From: SAR92 clade bacterium
GTDB lineage: Bacteria; Pseudomonadota; Gammaproteobacteria; Pseudomonadales; Porticoccaceae
Length of the DNA stretch: 63,300 bases
Direction: 5' to 3'
Assembly: GCA_014381985.1 (NCBI GenBank)
Contig: JACNKP010000028.1
Span: forward strand, 1-63,300
Each line of letters starts with the position of its first letter. The stretch's first letter is position 1. Positions 41,909 through 51,805 of the stretch are shown here, piece by piece. The position numbers and the translations under genes are program-made. Under the pieces are notes generated by a model that saw only the letters and a program-made list of their open reading frames with translations, was not told the origin of the DNA and ran no database searches.

Positions 41909-42505
41909 TTGACTATATTACAAGACGCACAATTGATCCTACCCCCGACCTTTATCTGGCAGTCCCTTGCGGCGGTGCCGGACAAAATAATACCTCCCTA
42001 TTGGAATGACTGGCTGTCTGACCCCGGATCTTTAACCCAGCGCTTGATTGAGGCCAGCGAGAGTCGCTTTGCGGTTGAAGTCATCGATCAGGTTGAAACC
42101 ACGCCTACCGCGAGTGAAGCGAAGGCGCTCAATATAGACTGCGATACGCCGGTATATTCGAGGCAGGTCCTACTTCTTGGAAATGGTGAACCTTGGGTTT
42201 TTGCTAGAAGCATTATGCCATTATCGACTTTGACGGGACGGCTGGCATTTTTGCGGGATATCGACACTCAGCCTCTCGGCGCTCTATTGTTCAGAGATCC
42301 TAGCATGACGAGAGCGCCTGTCGAAGCCGCTTTCTTGTCGATTGAAAGAGCACACTTGCCAGACAGATTAAACCATATTGAAGGCCCTCTTTGGGGGCGC
42401 AGATCAGTATTTAGGCTAGACCAAAAACCGCTATTGGTCAGTGAAATATTTTTGCCAGGATTTAAACCGTATAATCAACACCCTTCTTTAGGATTCTCAA
42501 CATAA
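41909..42505 (+). CDS. ubiC: Chorismate lyase
   Basis: Makes 4-hydroxybenzoate and pyruvate from chorismate, the entry to ubiquinone. It has 198 residues from a TTG start. Family features include the R-x-V-L-L (YSRQVLLLGNGEPWVFARSIMP) segment and a C-terminal W-G-R-R-S-V-F-R pattern with the catalytic-site glutamate in VSEIFLP. ubiA follows immediately, supporting the call. Confidence 0.9.
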   Translation: MTILQDAQLILPPTFIWQSLAAVPDKIIPPYWNDWLSDPGSLTQRLIEASESRFAVEVIDQVETTPTASEAKALNIDCDTPVYSRQVLLLGNGEPWVFARSIMPLSTLTGRLAFLRDIDTQPLGALLFRDPSMTRAPVEAAFLSIERAHLPDRLNHIEGPLWGRRSVFRLDQKPLLVSEIFLPGFKPYNQHPSLGFST

Positions 42506-42506
42506 C

Positions 42507-43391
42507 ATGACTACATCAAGCAAAGCCCCTACCGCAAGCGCGTCAAACCCTTGGTTGCGATTAATGCGAATGGACAGGCCAATAGGCGTTTATTTACTGT
42601 TGTGGCCAACGCTCTGGGGACTTTGGTTTGCCGCAGAGGGCGTGCCATCGTCGAGCAATTTAGCAATATTTATCGTTGGTTTGCTTGTTATGCGGGCAGC
42701 GGGTTGTGTCATTAATGATTATGCAGATCGCCATGTGGACGGGCTAGTGGAGCGCACCAAGACGCGGCCCTTGCCTGCTGGAGAAATAAAGCCAAAGCAT
42801 GCCTTGATTTTATGCGCTAGCCTACTTATAGCTGCCCTGATTTTGGTACTACAGACTAATCAATTAACTATCTTATTGTCTTTTGGTGGAGTCGCGGTGA
42901 CGGCTGTGTATCCGCTTATGAAGCGCTTTACTAATCTGCCTCAAATAGGTCTTGGTGTGGCTTGGGCTTGGGCGATTCCAATGGGGTTTGCCGCCGAGCG
43001 GGGAGGGCTGCCAAACGAACTGTGGCTTTTATTCGCTGCTGTGGTGGTTTGGACAATCGCTTTTGATACGTACTATGCGATGGTTGACCGTGATGATGAT
43101 GTGCAAATTGGTATTAAGTCGACAGCTATTCTGTTTGGGCGACAAGACCGAACAATTATTGCTATTTTACAGATAGCAACGCTTGGGTTGCTAGTGTTGG
43201 TGGGAGTCGAATTTGGCCGCGGCTGGATTTATTGTGCGGGATTGGCAGCAGCAGCAGGCTATTTCTATAACCAGTACCGCACAACGCAGCAGCGAGATAG
43301 GCAGGCTTGTTTTGCCGCTTTTTTAAATAACCATCGAGTAGGCATGGTGGTGTTTATGGGCATCGCTCTGGACTACTTACTCCTTGGTTAG
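42507..43391 (+). CDS. ubiA: 4-hydroxybenzoate octaprenyltransferase
   Basis: An integral-membrane prenyltransferase of ubiquinone synthesis, 294 residues with about eight to nine helices. The first aspartate motif is INDYADRHVDG and the second is DTYYAMVDRDDD, both binding Mg-diphosphate. It lies 1 base after ubiC. Its 3' end overlaps the opposite-strand gene by 4 bases. Confidence 0.97.
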   Translation: MTTSSKAPTASASNPWLRLMRMDRPIGVYLLLWPTLWGLWFAAEGVPSSSNLAIFIVGLLVMRAAGCVINDYADRHVDGLVERTKTRPLPAGEIKPKHALILCASLLIAALILVLQTNQLTILLSFGGVAVTAVYPLMKRFTNLPQIGLGVAWAWAIPMGFAAERGGLPNELWLLFAAVVVWTIAFDTYYAMVDRDDDVQIGIKSTAILFGRQDRTIIAILQIATLGLLVLVGVEFGRGWIYCAGLAAAAGYFYNQYRTTQQRDRQACFAAFLNNHRVGMVVFMGIALDYLLLG

Positions 43392-43999
43392 CAAGCCGAG
43401 GTGTTGTTGCTCTTTTGCCAAACGAGTAGTCGATTATTAGCCGGCATAGGGTTGTCCTCGCGCAAAACCATTCCTTGGCTGGCGGCCAAGGCATTCAAAT
43501 CGTTGAACTCTCTAATCCCCTGCTGTGGATTTTGAGCCTTAAGCCGGGCATTAAACGCGCGATTACTTTCAGCCTTAATCACCCCAGAATATTGCATAGG
43601 CCCATATAGGCCGAACATGCCGCCATCAGCTAGCACCGAGGCAACGCCACACACCATCTGTTGGGCCTCGGGCCAAGACATAATGTGAGCGGTGTTCGCT
43701 GAGAATACGCCATCATATTCGTCTTGTGGCCAGTCAAATTGGGAAACGTCAAGAGTGATTGGAGCGACTAGGTTCTGGAGGGCGGCCTCAGCTAACCACT
43801 CCTTGATAGCGGGATGATTCTGTATTCTGTCGCTAGTTTGCCAGAGTAGATGCGGCATCTTTTTGGCGAACCAAGCCGCATGCTGACCAGTGCCGCTACC
43901 TATCTCGAGAATAGCGCTTTTGTCAGCAAAGACACGCTCTAGGATCTGGCAGATAGGATCGCGATTATTCTCGCAAGCTTGGGAAAACGGTTTAGGCAT
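43388..43999 (-). CDS. DUF938 SAM-dependent methyltransferase-like protein
   Basis: A 203-residue protein with a SAM-binding glycine motif, ILEIGSGTGQHAAWFAK, near residues 31-47. The DUF938 pattern continues with NTAHIMSWPEAQQM and LYGPMQYSGVIKAESNRAFNARLK. The substrate is unknown. It lies 9 bases downstream of yaaA in the same direction and is probably co-transcribed with it. Confidence 0.85.
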   Translation of the reverse strand: MPKPFSQACENNRDPICQILERVFADKSAILEIGSGTGQHAAWFAKKMPHLLWQTSDRIQNHPAIKEWLAEAALQNLVAPITLDVSQFDWPQDEYDGVFSANTAHIMSWPEAQQMVCGVASVLADGGMFGLYGPMQYSGVIKAESNRAFNARLKAQNPQQGIREFNDLNALAASQGMVLREDNPMPANNRLLVWQKSNNTSAC

Positions 44000-44008
44000 C
44001 TTTAAAAT

Positions 44009-44776
44009 TCAACCGCGAGTGAAAACCCACTTGTCACCCTCACTCATCGCTTCGTTAAAAGCGTAGCCGCTCGAATTAAAGGCTTTGATGTCATCTACGC
44101 AGGTGATTTTATTGTTAATAATAAAGGCGGACATCAAGCCTCGCGCTTTTTTAGCAAAAAAGCTAATAATCTTATATTTGTCCGTTTTATAGTCCATGAA
44201 TATTGGGGTGACGATGCGGGCGTGAATATTTTTTTGCTTGATGGCCTTAAAGTATTCGTTGGAGGCGAGGTTTAAAAGTACGGCATCAGGCCCTTTTAGC
44301 AGGTCATTAAGTTCCGCGGTAATAATACCATCCCAAAAGGCATAGAGGTCGCTACCGCGCTGGGTGGAAAATTTGGTTCCCATCTCAAGGCGATAGGCTT
44401 GCATTAAATCGAGGGGACGAAGAATCCCGTAAAGGCCCGACAAAATGCGCAGATGGTCTTGCGCCCACTGGAGTTCGGCTTCGCTCATGCTATCGGCACC
44501 TAAGCCTTGATAAACATCGCCTTTAAAAGCCAGCACGGCCTGACGAGCATTACCTTCATTAAACGGCGCGCTCCATTCTTGAAAGCGCTCATAGTTCAGC
44601 GCGCCTAATTTGTCGCTCAAGCCCATCAGCCTACAGACATCCTGAGGCGACAATTTTTTCAGCCCCTCTAACAATTCTTGCGAATGCTTTAAGAGAGCCG
44701 GTTGTGTATGAGCCGTGGCGGTTACAGGACTTCTGTAATCGAGTTTCTTGGCCGGCGAAATAACGGTTAGCATCAT
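44009..44776 (-). CDS. yaaA: Peroxide-stress protein YaaA
   Basis: A 255-residue DUF328 protein that limits peroxide damage by lowering free iron. N-terminal ISPAKKLDY and the internal LSGLYGILRPLDLMQAYRLEMGT and NLASNEYFKAI patterns match the family. A second ATG follows the first directly, so the true start may be 44773. Confidence 0.93.
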   Translation of the reverse strand: MMLTVISPAKKLDYRSPVTATAHTQPALLKHSQELLEGLKKLSPQDVCRLMGLSDKLGALNYERFQEWSAPFNEGNARQAVLAFKGDVYQGLGADSMSEAELQWAQDHLRILSGLYGILRPLDLMQAYRLEMGTKFSTQRGSDLYAFWDGIITAELNDLLKGPDAVLLNLASNEYFKAIKQKNIHARIVTPIFMDYKTDKYKIISFFAKKARGLMSAFIINNKITCVDDIKAFNSSGYAFNEAMSEGDKWVFTRG

Positions 44777-45059
44777 TTTTAGTTACCTGATGAAAAGGTT
44801 AATTTTACAATTGGCCTTAGTATATCAAGCCTTCTAACATCTGTTTAGCTAATTAAAAGACACAAGCTGTCGATAAGGGTAAGTATGAAGCACCTGCAAA
44901 ATAATCAACCAACAGATAAATTGCCCTACCTGCTGTGTAGGCGCATTAGAGCTGGGGTAGGCGTGCTTATAATTGCCTTTTATCCGCGGGGTATTGGTAT
45001 CGGCCTTGTTATTCAGTCGGTATACTATCAACCGCTCGTCATTAGGAATCTTAAGCCCC
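44777..45059. promoter_or_regulatory. Intergenic region upstream of the TRAP transporter genes
   Basis: A gap of 283 bases between the divergent yaaA and TRAP genes. It must carry both promoters. A 66-codon frame is open in it but has no ribosome binding site or family features that I trust. No substrate-binding protein gene is hidden here. Confidence 0.35.
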
Positions 45060-45611
45060 TTGAAGCCACTAATAATAGTACTTAATGCTATTGAGAAATT
45101 TACCGAGATCACTGGACGCCTTATTGCATGGCTGACGATGGTCATGGTCGTGCTGGTCGTGCTGGTGGTCGTCACACGGTATTTTTTAGAGGTCGGTTCG
45201 ATTGCTCTTCAAGAGTCGGTTACTTATTTGCACTGCCTGGTATTCTTGATGGGGCTGGCTTTTACGCTAAAGCATGATGGCCATGTGCGAGTAGATATTT
45301 TCTATAGAGGCTTTTCGCCAAGGTCCAAAGCCATGGTTAATCTGATAGGTGGGCTTTTGTTTTTAGTGCCGGTCTGCCTGCTGATATTTTTCACTAGCTG
45401 GGACTATGTTTTAGCCAGTTGGGCAATTCACGAAACGTCAGCAGAGAACAATGGACTCCCGTTTGTTTATTTGCTGAAAACTCTAATGTTGCTCATGCCT
45501 GTTACCTTGTTATTGCAGGGTATTGCTGAAATTGTTAAAAGTGGTTTGGTGGTCAGTGGTGTGAATATTTCAGCGACGCAAATAGTTGAAAACAACGAGC
45601 CTATAATCTGA
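45060..45611 (+). CDS. TRAP transporter small membrane subunit (DctQ-like)
   Basis: A 183-residue protein with four membrane helices. It has the family ESVTYLHCLVFLMGLAFTLKHDGHVRVDIFY pattern, with H-V-R-V-D-I typical of the second to third helix region. The start is uncertain: I chose the TTG at 45060 with AGGA upstream; the frame is open from 44973, but that part reads as non-family sequence. It overlaps the large subunit gene. No DctP solute-binding gene is present in the window. Confidence 0.85.
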   Translation: MKPLIIVLNAIEKFTEITGRLIAWLTMVMVVLVVLVVVTRYFLEVGSIALQESVTYLHCLVFLMGLAFTLKHDGHVRVDIFYRGFSPRSKAMVNLIGGLLFLVPVCLLIFFTSWDYVLASWAIHETSAENNGLPFVYLLKTLMLLMPVTLLLQGIAEIVKSGLVVSGVNISATQIVENNEPII

Positions 45612-46975
45612 TGGCTGAGTTTATTCCCTTTTTAATGTTTTTAGCCGCCTGCTTGGTGCTTATGGCTGGCTACCCAGTGGCTTTTTCGTTGGCGGGGACG
45701 GCGCTGCTTTTTGCCATGGTGGGCACTTTTACCGGCCATTTTGACGTGGCGTTTATACAGGCCCTGCCGAATCGTTTGTTTGGCACCATGGAAAATACCA
45801 CGTTGATTGCGGTGCCGCTGTTCATCTTAATGGGGGTGATGCTTGAGAAATCGAAGTTGTCAGAAGATCTGCTTGAGAGTATGGCCGATCTCTTTGGTGA
45901 ATTTCGCAGCGGTCTAGGTATTTCGGTAGTGTTGGTTGGCGCATTGTTAGCGGCCAGTACCGGCATTGTCGGCGCAACAGTGGTAACAATGGGGCTGATG
46001 TCGTTACCGACGATGCTCAAGCGAGGTTATTCTGCCTCCCAAGCCACCGGGCTCATTGCAGCCACGGGGACGCTGGGGCAAATCATTCCGCCCTCCATTG
46101 CGTTGGTTTTACTTGGCGATACTCTCTCTAGCGCCTATCAACAGGCGCAATTAAATATGGGAATCTTTATGCCCAAAACGATCTCCATCGGTGATTTATT
46201 TGTGGGTGCGCTTATTCCTGGATTATTACTCGTCATATTTTATTGTGTTTATCTGGTTCTTTTTTCTCGTCCAGCGGAAATTGACTATGAGCCGCAAAGT
46301 GGTGGCAGGGCTAGCCTATCAAGGGCGATGAAAAACTTATTGCCCCCCGTGTTTTTAATTGTGACAGTGTTGGGTTCTATTCTTACTGGGATAGCGACCC
46401 CAACCGAGGCTGCCGGCGTAGGAGCTTTTGGTGCCACAGCACTTGCCGCGATTAAAGGCCAATTGAATTTAACCAAGCTCCGCGAAGTCGCCATTAGTAC
46501 CACCCAAGTTACGTCTATGGTGTTTTTGATACTCATCGGTGCAGCAGTGTTTTCGTTGGTCTTTCGAGGCTTTGGTGGCGAAGAAATAGTCGAGAATTTT
46601 TTCACTAATCTGCCAGGTGGGCTGTTTGGCGCAACTCTACTAGTCATGGTGGTGATTTTTTTACTGGGCTTTATCCTTGATTTTATCGAGATTACCTTTG
46701 TGGTCGTACCGATTGTCGGCCCTGTTTTATTGGCTATGGGCCTTGACCCTGTATGGTTAGGTGTGATGATCGCCATCAACTTACAGACCTCCTTTCTAAC
46801 CCCGCCATTTGGCTTTGCACTGTTTTATTTGCGCGGTGTGGCTCCCGACTCGGTCGAGACCTCTGACATGTATCGCGGCGTGGTGCCTTTTATCATAATT
46901 CAACTATTCTTAATGTTGCTGCTGTCATTGTGGCCAGCCTTAGCTACTTGGTTACCTAGTTATATTTATAACTAG
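45611..46975 (+). CDS. TRAP transporter large membrane subunit (DctM-like)
   Basis: A 454-residue transport subunit with about 12 to 13 membrane helices that takes up organic acids or similar solutes with sodium. Family patterns include FSLAGTALLFAMVG near the N terminus and the GLIAATGTLGQIIPPSIALVLLGD stretch. It starts at the last base of the small subunit, so translation is coupled. The substrate cannot be predicted without the binding protein. Confidence 0.93.
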   Translation: MAEFIPFLMFLAACLVLMAGYPVAFSLAGTALLFAMVGTFTGHFDVAFIQALPNRLFGTMENTTLIAVPLFILMGVMLEKSKLSEDLLESMADLFGEFRSGLGISVVLVGALLAASTGIVGATVVTMGLMSLPTMLKRGYSASQATGLIAATGTLGQIIPPSIALVLLGDTLSSAYQQAQLNMGIFMPKTISIGDLFVGALIPGLLLVIFYCVYLVLFSRPAEIDYEPQSGGRASLSRAMKNLLPPVFLIVTVLGSILTGIATPTEAAGVGAFGATALAAIKGQLNLTKLREVAISTTQVTSMVFLILIGAAVFSLVFRGFGGEEIVENFFTNLPGGLFGATLLVMVVIFLLGFILDFIEITFVVVPIVGPVLLAMGLDPVWLGVMIAINLQTSFLTPPFGFALFYLRGVAPDSVETSDMYRGVVPFIIIQLFLMLLLSLWPALATWLPSYIYN

Positions 46976-47929
46976 TTAGATTTTTAGTGCTTTAAAAATG
47001 AGTGCTCTAAGCGTCTCTTTTTCATTGACCAGATGATGATTGCCGTCGGCGATCATCGTGACTGACAATGTGCTAAATTTTTGTCTAAAGGCCTTGAGGT
47101 TATACACCCAGTCTAGCGTTTTGTCGTTGTCTCCCTGAATAATGTTGATGGCAAAATCGTTGTCCGGAGCATGTTCAAATTCTGACATCCAGTGATTCAT
47201 TGCACCCACCCATTTAAGAGGCACCGACTTTGGTTGCAGAGGATCCTGTGTGCGTAAAAAATGTAAAAAATCAAGGTCGTGAGAGCTGGGACGAAAAACA
47301 CGCTTAATAGATTTAATAAATAGCCGGGAGAGAAAATACATGCGACGGCTTTGTTTCCATGCCCACGGCTGTAATAGGGGTGCAAATAAGTTAAGGCTGG
47401 TGAACGGGTATTGCTGATGATCGGTTTGGTTGATCAGGTGTTTGAGCAAAATGGCCCCGCCCATACTTTGGCCAATGCCATGAGTTGGCCCCGGAAAGTA
47501 TTCATTAGAGAGGGCGATTACCTGTTCAAGTTGCTCCACATACTGGCTGAAATTATTGATAGAGCCTGGATCACCACTGGACAAGCCGTGACCCATTAAG
47601 TCAAAGCAGACAACGTTGAGCTGTTGTTGCAAAAGATACTTAATAAGATGGTTATATAAACCAATATGATCCATATAACCATGCACAACTACGACTGTGC
47701 CCCTGCTGACAGTAGGCTTCCAAGCCGCGATGAGGGTTTGTCGATCAGGGGACTTGCCGACGATAAGTTGAACGTCGTTAGAGGCTTTAGGTAGTTGATA
47801 AAATGTCAGATACTGCTTCAGTTCGGCGCTTGTGCTGTCTGAGCTAGACTCCTCACTGCCAAAGTCGGGCAATTCGCTTCGCAACCAGTCAATCTCTGTT
47901 TGAGTAAAATTTCCGCGTGGATCTTCCAT
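46976..47929 (-). CDS. Alpha/beta hydrolase, monoacylglycerol-lipase-like
   Basis: A serine hydrolase of the Hydrolase_4/lysophospholipase type. The oxyanion motif VVVHGYMDH is near residue 81, and the nucleophile lies in G-Q-S-M-G (HGIGQSMGGAILL). A later D-x-x-x-D and a GNHHLVNE motif supply the acid and histidine. I chose the ATG at 47929 (317 residues); a TTG at 47941 would add four. No signal peptide is seen. It is convergent with the TRAP genes, with no gap between the stops. Confidence 0.85.
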   Translation of the reverse strand: MEDPRGNFTQTEIDWLRSELPDFGSEESSSDSTSAELKQYLTFYQLPKASNDVQLIVGKSPDRQTLIAAWKPTVSRGTVVVVHGYMDHIGLYNHLIKYLLQQQLNVVCFDLMGHGLSSGDPGSINNFSQYVEQLEQVIALSNEYFPGPTHGIGQSMGGAILLKHLINQTDHQQYPFTSLNLFAPLLQPWAWKQSRRMYFLSRLFIKSIKRVFRPSSHDLDFLHFLRTQDPLQPKSVPLKWVGAMNHWMSEFEHAPDNDFAINIIQGDNDKTLDWVYNLKAFRQKFSTLSVTMIADGNHHLVNEKETLRALIFKALKI

Positions 47930-48054
47930 AGAGCAGTCCAATAGTGTGTGCGTTGCGAGTCACTATATTGTCAGAATATTGATGGAATATAAGTAAGGCG
48001 TTGGTGCTAGGTTAACAAGCAGGGAAGTCTAAAGAGAGACAATAACAGCAAGTC

Positions 48055-48075
48055 ACCTGCGCTGAAGACGCAGGT
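48055..48075 (-). terminator. Possible exbD terminator hairpin
   Basis: ACCTGCG/CGCAGGT forms a 7-bp stem with a 7-base loop, 33 bases past the exbD stop on the minus strand. The downstream side has only a weak T-rich stretch, so termination efficiency is uncertain. Confidence 0.45.
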
Positions 48076-48107
48076 AGAGTATTTAGAACGGTGATAGCGT
48101 TCTTGGC

Positions 48108-48515
48108 TTATTCGTCGGTCGACAGAGATATGTCGTACACACCCGCTTCGCGCGCTTGATCTGAAATCTCAACGAAGATCTCTGTTTTAGCTTTTGGATG
48201 TGAACTAATGACCACTTTCGCTTCGGGCTTCTCGGCATGCATTCGCTCGACGTTGGCTCGGACTGCACGGATATCAATGCGGCGACCTTCAAAAGTCAAT
48301 TCATTGCTTTCAGAGACCCGAAATACGATATTAGTATTTTCAGAGTCTGGTGGTGGCTGGTCAGACGTTGGTGGACGGCTAACGCCCAGACCAGACTCGT
48401 TTACAAACGACGCAGTTACAATAAAGAAAATAAGCATGATAAAAACAACATCCAACATTGGCGTCATATCAATTTCATTTTCGTCTTCTGATCTACGTCT
48501 TTTTCCTAGAGCCAT
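48108..48515 (-). CDS. ExbD/TolR-family biopolymer transport protein
   Basis: A 135-residue inner-membrane protein with one N-terminal helix. The helix carries the proton-path aspartate in D-M-T-P-M-L-D-V-V-F-I-M-L-I-F-F, and a short periplasmic domain follows. It would work with an ExbB-type partner to drive TonB-dependent uptake. No exbB or tonB adjoins it: mutM lies upstream on the other strand and the lipase gene downstream. An orphan ExbD paralogue is therefore likely. Confidence 0.88.
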   Translation of the reverse strand: MALGKRRRSEDENEIDMTPMLDVVFIMLIFFIVTASFVNESGLGVSRPPTSDQPPPDSENTNIVFRVSESNELTFEGRRIDIRAVRANVERMHAEKPEAKVVISSHPKAKTEIFVEISDQAREAGVYDISLSTDE

Positions 48516-48701
48516 GCGCGCCTATTTCCTTTTAGAAGCTTTTTTTTAAACAGGAGTCGGCATTTTACTGATTTTTTTGTAAAATGCTAGTTTCCGAGCT
48601 AACCTTTCAACCCCTAATATATACTATTATCGATGTTAAAAATGGAGTAAGAGCGTATTAATTTTGCCAACCCCCGACAGAATCAAAGCTAGAGTTATCT
48701 G

Positions 48702-49508
48702 ATGCCTGAATTACCTGAAGTTGAAACTACTCTAAAAGGCATAGAGCCTTTTATGAAAGAGCAAAAAATAAATAAATTAATCGTTCGCCAAGGTTCTTTG
48801 CGATGGCCTGTGACCGAGGGGATAGAATCTATTGTAGAGGGTCAAACGGTAATAGCGGTGTCTCGGCGAGCTAAATATCTGATTATGCAATTAGAGCGCG
48901 GGTCGATGCTCGTCCATCTTGGTATGAGTGGTAGCTTGAGAGTCGTCAGTGAGGACACTGAGTGGCGCAAGCATGATCATATAGAATTACAGTTAGTTAA
49001 TGGCGCCTGTCTGCGCTATCACGATCCACGACGCTTTGGGTCTTGGCTTTGGTCTTTGGGCGAACATCAACAGTTAGCTCACTTGGGGCCAGAGCCATTA
49101 TCAACGGACTTCGATGGTGCTTTACTCTGGCGCAAAGCAAAAGCCAGAAAGATATCTGTTAAACCTTTTATTATGGATAATAAAATTGTTGTTGGGGTCG
49201 GCAACATTTATGCATCCGAGGCGCTTTTTCGCAGTGGTATTCGGCCAGATAGGCCGGCAGGTAAGATTTCAAAGCAACGCTATGAGTCACTAGCGACTCA
49301 TATAAAGGATGTACTCGCCGCCGCCATAGAGCAAGGAGGAACCACTTTACGTGATTTTGTTAATAGCAGTGGGGAGCCGGGATATTTCCAGCAAACCTTA
49401 GCGGTCTACGGGCGTGCCGGCAAAGGTTGCATAACCTGTGCTGGGGTTCTCAAGGACATTCGGCTTGGCCAGCGCAGCTCGGTCTTTTGCCCTCAGTGCC
49501 AACGTTAA
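48702..49508 (+). CDS. mutM: Formamidopyrimidine-DNA glycosylase
   Basis: Removes 8-oxoguanine and formamidopyrimidines. It has 268 residues. It starts MPELPEVETT, with the catalytic Pro2 and Glu3. A C-terminal zinc finger, C-x2-C...C-x2-C (GCITCAG ... FCPQCQ), closes the protein. It converges on coaD. Confidence 0.98.
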   Translation: MPELPEVETTLKGIEPFMKEQKINKLIVRQGSLRWPVTEGIESIVEGQTVIAVSRRAKYLIMQLERGSMLVHLGMSGSLRVVSEDTEWRKHDHIELQLVNGACLRYHDPRRFGSWLWSLGEHQQLAHLGPEPLSTDFDGALLWRKAKARKISVKPFIMDNKIVVGVGNIYASEALFRSGIRPDRPAGKISKQRYESLATHIKDVLAAAIEQGGTTLRDFVNSSGEPGYFQQTLAVYGRAGKGCITCAGVLKDIRLGQRSSVFCPQCQR

Positions 49509-49530
49509 GGTGCGCAGGGGGGTAAGGTTG

Positions 49531-50046
<516 letters not shown>

Positions 50047-50055
50047 TTACTTAAT

Positions 50056-50655
50056 TTAGTTGCTAGGCTCAATGCGTGTGAACAAACAGTATCTCACCTC
50101 GCCTGCATACTTGTCCTGCACTTGTTGCCAATTTAATGGCGGTACGAAAGTGTTGTCACTTAACCTTAGCTCGCAGTAGATCATTGCACTGGCAGCTAAC
50201 CAACCATTTTTCTCCAATAAGGAGCAGCTTTGATTGAGTAATCCAGCTTCAAAAGGTGGGTCTATAAACACGATATCAAAGATAGGTCCTTCCGATGGCT
50301 GAGCCAGAAATTTGAGGCTGTTGATATTAATTATGTTGATATCGGCTGACAGCGCTACCTTGGTTGACTGTAGCTTTTTAGTCGCCGCCGAATGACTCTC
50401 TAGGGCCGTGCAGTGAGCCGCGCCGCGAGATAAAGCTTCAAACCCGAGTACGCCTGAACCAGCAAAAAGGTCTAGACATCGGGCCCCTGAGATATGGGTA
50501 GCCAGCCAATTGAAAAGAGTCTCTCGGATACGGTCACCGGTGGGCCGCAAACCGGGAGCCTCGGCAAATAAAATCTTCCGGCTACGCCACGTGCCGCCAA
50601 TAATTCTGACACTGCGATCCGCTTTTGATGTGGCCTTTAGTTTTTTTGTTGCCAA
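50056..50655 (-). CDS. rsmD: 16S rRNA G966 N2-methyltransferase
   Basis: A 199-residue SAM-dependent methyltransferase. RIIGGTWRSRKI begins the family pattern, followed by the LDLFAGSGVLGFEALSRGA SAM motif and the catalytic D-P-P-F (FIDPPFEAG). It is divergent from ftsY and in line with coaD. Confidence 0.95.
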   Translation of the reverse strand: MATKKLKATSKADRSVRIIGGTWRSRKILFAEAPGLRPTGDRIRETLFNWLATHISGARCLDLFAGSGVLGFEALSRGAAHCTALESHSAATKKLQSTKVALSADINIININSLKFLAQPSEGPIFDIVFIDPPFEAGLLNQSCSLLEKNGWLAASAMIYCELRLSDNTFVPPLNWQQVQDKYAGEVRYCLFTRIEPSN

Positions 50656-50747
50656 TTTGGAGCCTCATTTGAACTACTTTTAACTACTTTTTCCACTGTA
50701 AATGGTAGGATACACCAAATCCCACCAACCTAAGTATACCGATTAAA

Positions 50748-51794
50748 ATGGATTCGAAATCAACGAACGGCGATGACGAGAAGATGCCTAGGCGATCTTT
50801 TCTCGATCGCTTTAAACGCAGTCAGGTGCGCTCCGAAGAATCTAGCGAAGAGCCACCAGAGACTCAGACACCTGTTGCCAAGCCAAATTTTGCGCAGCGT
50901 ATGCGCTCCGCTCTGTCTAGAACGGGAGAGGGCATCGGCAGTATTTTTCTGGGCAGTAAAGTTATTGACGAAGAGCTATTTGAGGAGCTTGAAACCTCTT
51001 TACTAATAGCTGATGTAGGCATTGAAACGACCGCCAAAATTATTGTTGATTTAACAGCGCAGTCTGACCGTCAATCGCTTAAAGATGGCGCCGCACTGAA
51101 GGCCGCGTTAGAAAAAATATTGATCGACCGGCTAAGTACCAGTGAAAAAGCTATTGATTTTGAGAGACAGGGTAAGCCCTTTGTCATGTTGGTGGTTGGA
51201 GTGAATGGGGTTGGTAAAACGACAACGATTGGAAAGCTTGCGCAACAAATAAAAGGACAAGGCCGGTCAGTGATACTGGCGGCAGGCGACACTTTTAGGG
51301 CGGCAGCGGTAGAACAGTTGCAGGTTTGGGGTGATCGCAATCAGATACCGGTGGTGGCGCAGCATACTGGGGCAGATAGTGCTTCGGTCATTTTTGATGC
51401 CATTCAAGCAGCCAAATCAAGAGACGTCGATGTCATTATTGCCGACACGGCGGGCCGCTTGCATAATAAAAGTAATCTAATGGAAGAACTGAAAAAGGTG
51501 AAGCGAGTAGCCAGCAAGCTAGATGAAACAGCGCCCCATGAGATTTTACTCGTGCTTGATGCGGGCACTGGACAAAATGCCTTGGCGCAGATGGCCGAGT
51601 TCAATCAGGTGGTTGGTATTACCGGTTTAGCTCTTACCAAGCTTGATGGCACTGCCAAAGGAGGCATTGTTTTTGCGCTAGCAGATAAATTTGCGGTACC
51701 AATTCGTTATATTGGTGTGGGAGAAGGGCCGGATGACCTGCAACCTTTTGTTGCGGAAGATTTTGTCCAGGCATTGTTAAATACTAAGACTTAA
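50748..51794 (+). CDS. ftsY: Signal recognition particle receptor FtsY
   Basis: The membrane-associated GTPase that receives SRP-ribosome complexes. It has 348 residues. An acidic N-terminal region (about 1-50) is followed by the NG domain, with G1 GVNGVGKTTTIGKLA, DTAGR, and TKLDGTAKGG. ftsE follows after 11 bases, the standard ftsYEX order. Confidence 0.97.
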   Translation: MDSKSTNGDDEKMPRRSFLDRFKRSQVRSEESSEEPPETQTPVAKPNFAQRMRSALSRTGEGIGSIFLGSKVIDEELFEELETSLLIADVGIETTAKIIVDLTAQSDRQSLKDGAALKAALEKILIDRLSTSEKAIDFERQGKPFVMLVVGVNGVGKTTTIGKLAQQIKGQGRSVILAAGDTFRAAAVEQLQVWGDRNQIPVVAQHTGADSASVIFDAIQAAKSRDVDVIIADTAGRLHNKSNLMEELKKVKRVASKLDETAPHEILLVLDAGTGQNALAQMAEFNQVVGITGLALTKLDGTAKGGIVFALADKFAVPIRYIGVGEGPDDLQPFVAEDFVQALLNTKT

Positions 51795-51805
51795 CGAGTA
51801 TAGTT

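Noticed and set aside
44885-45085. 66-codon open frame upstream of the TRAP genes
   Set aside because: It overlaps the start of the small TRAP subunit and has no recognisable features.
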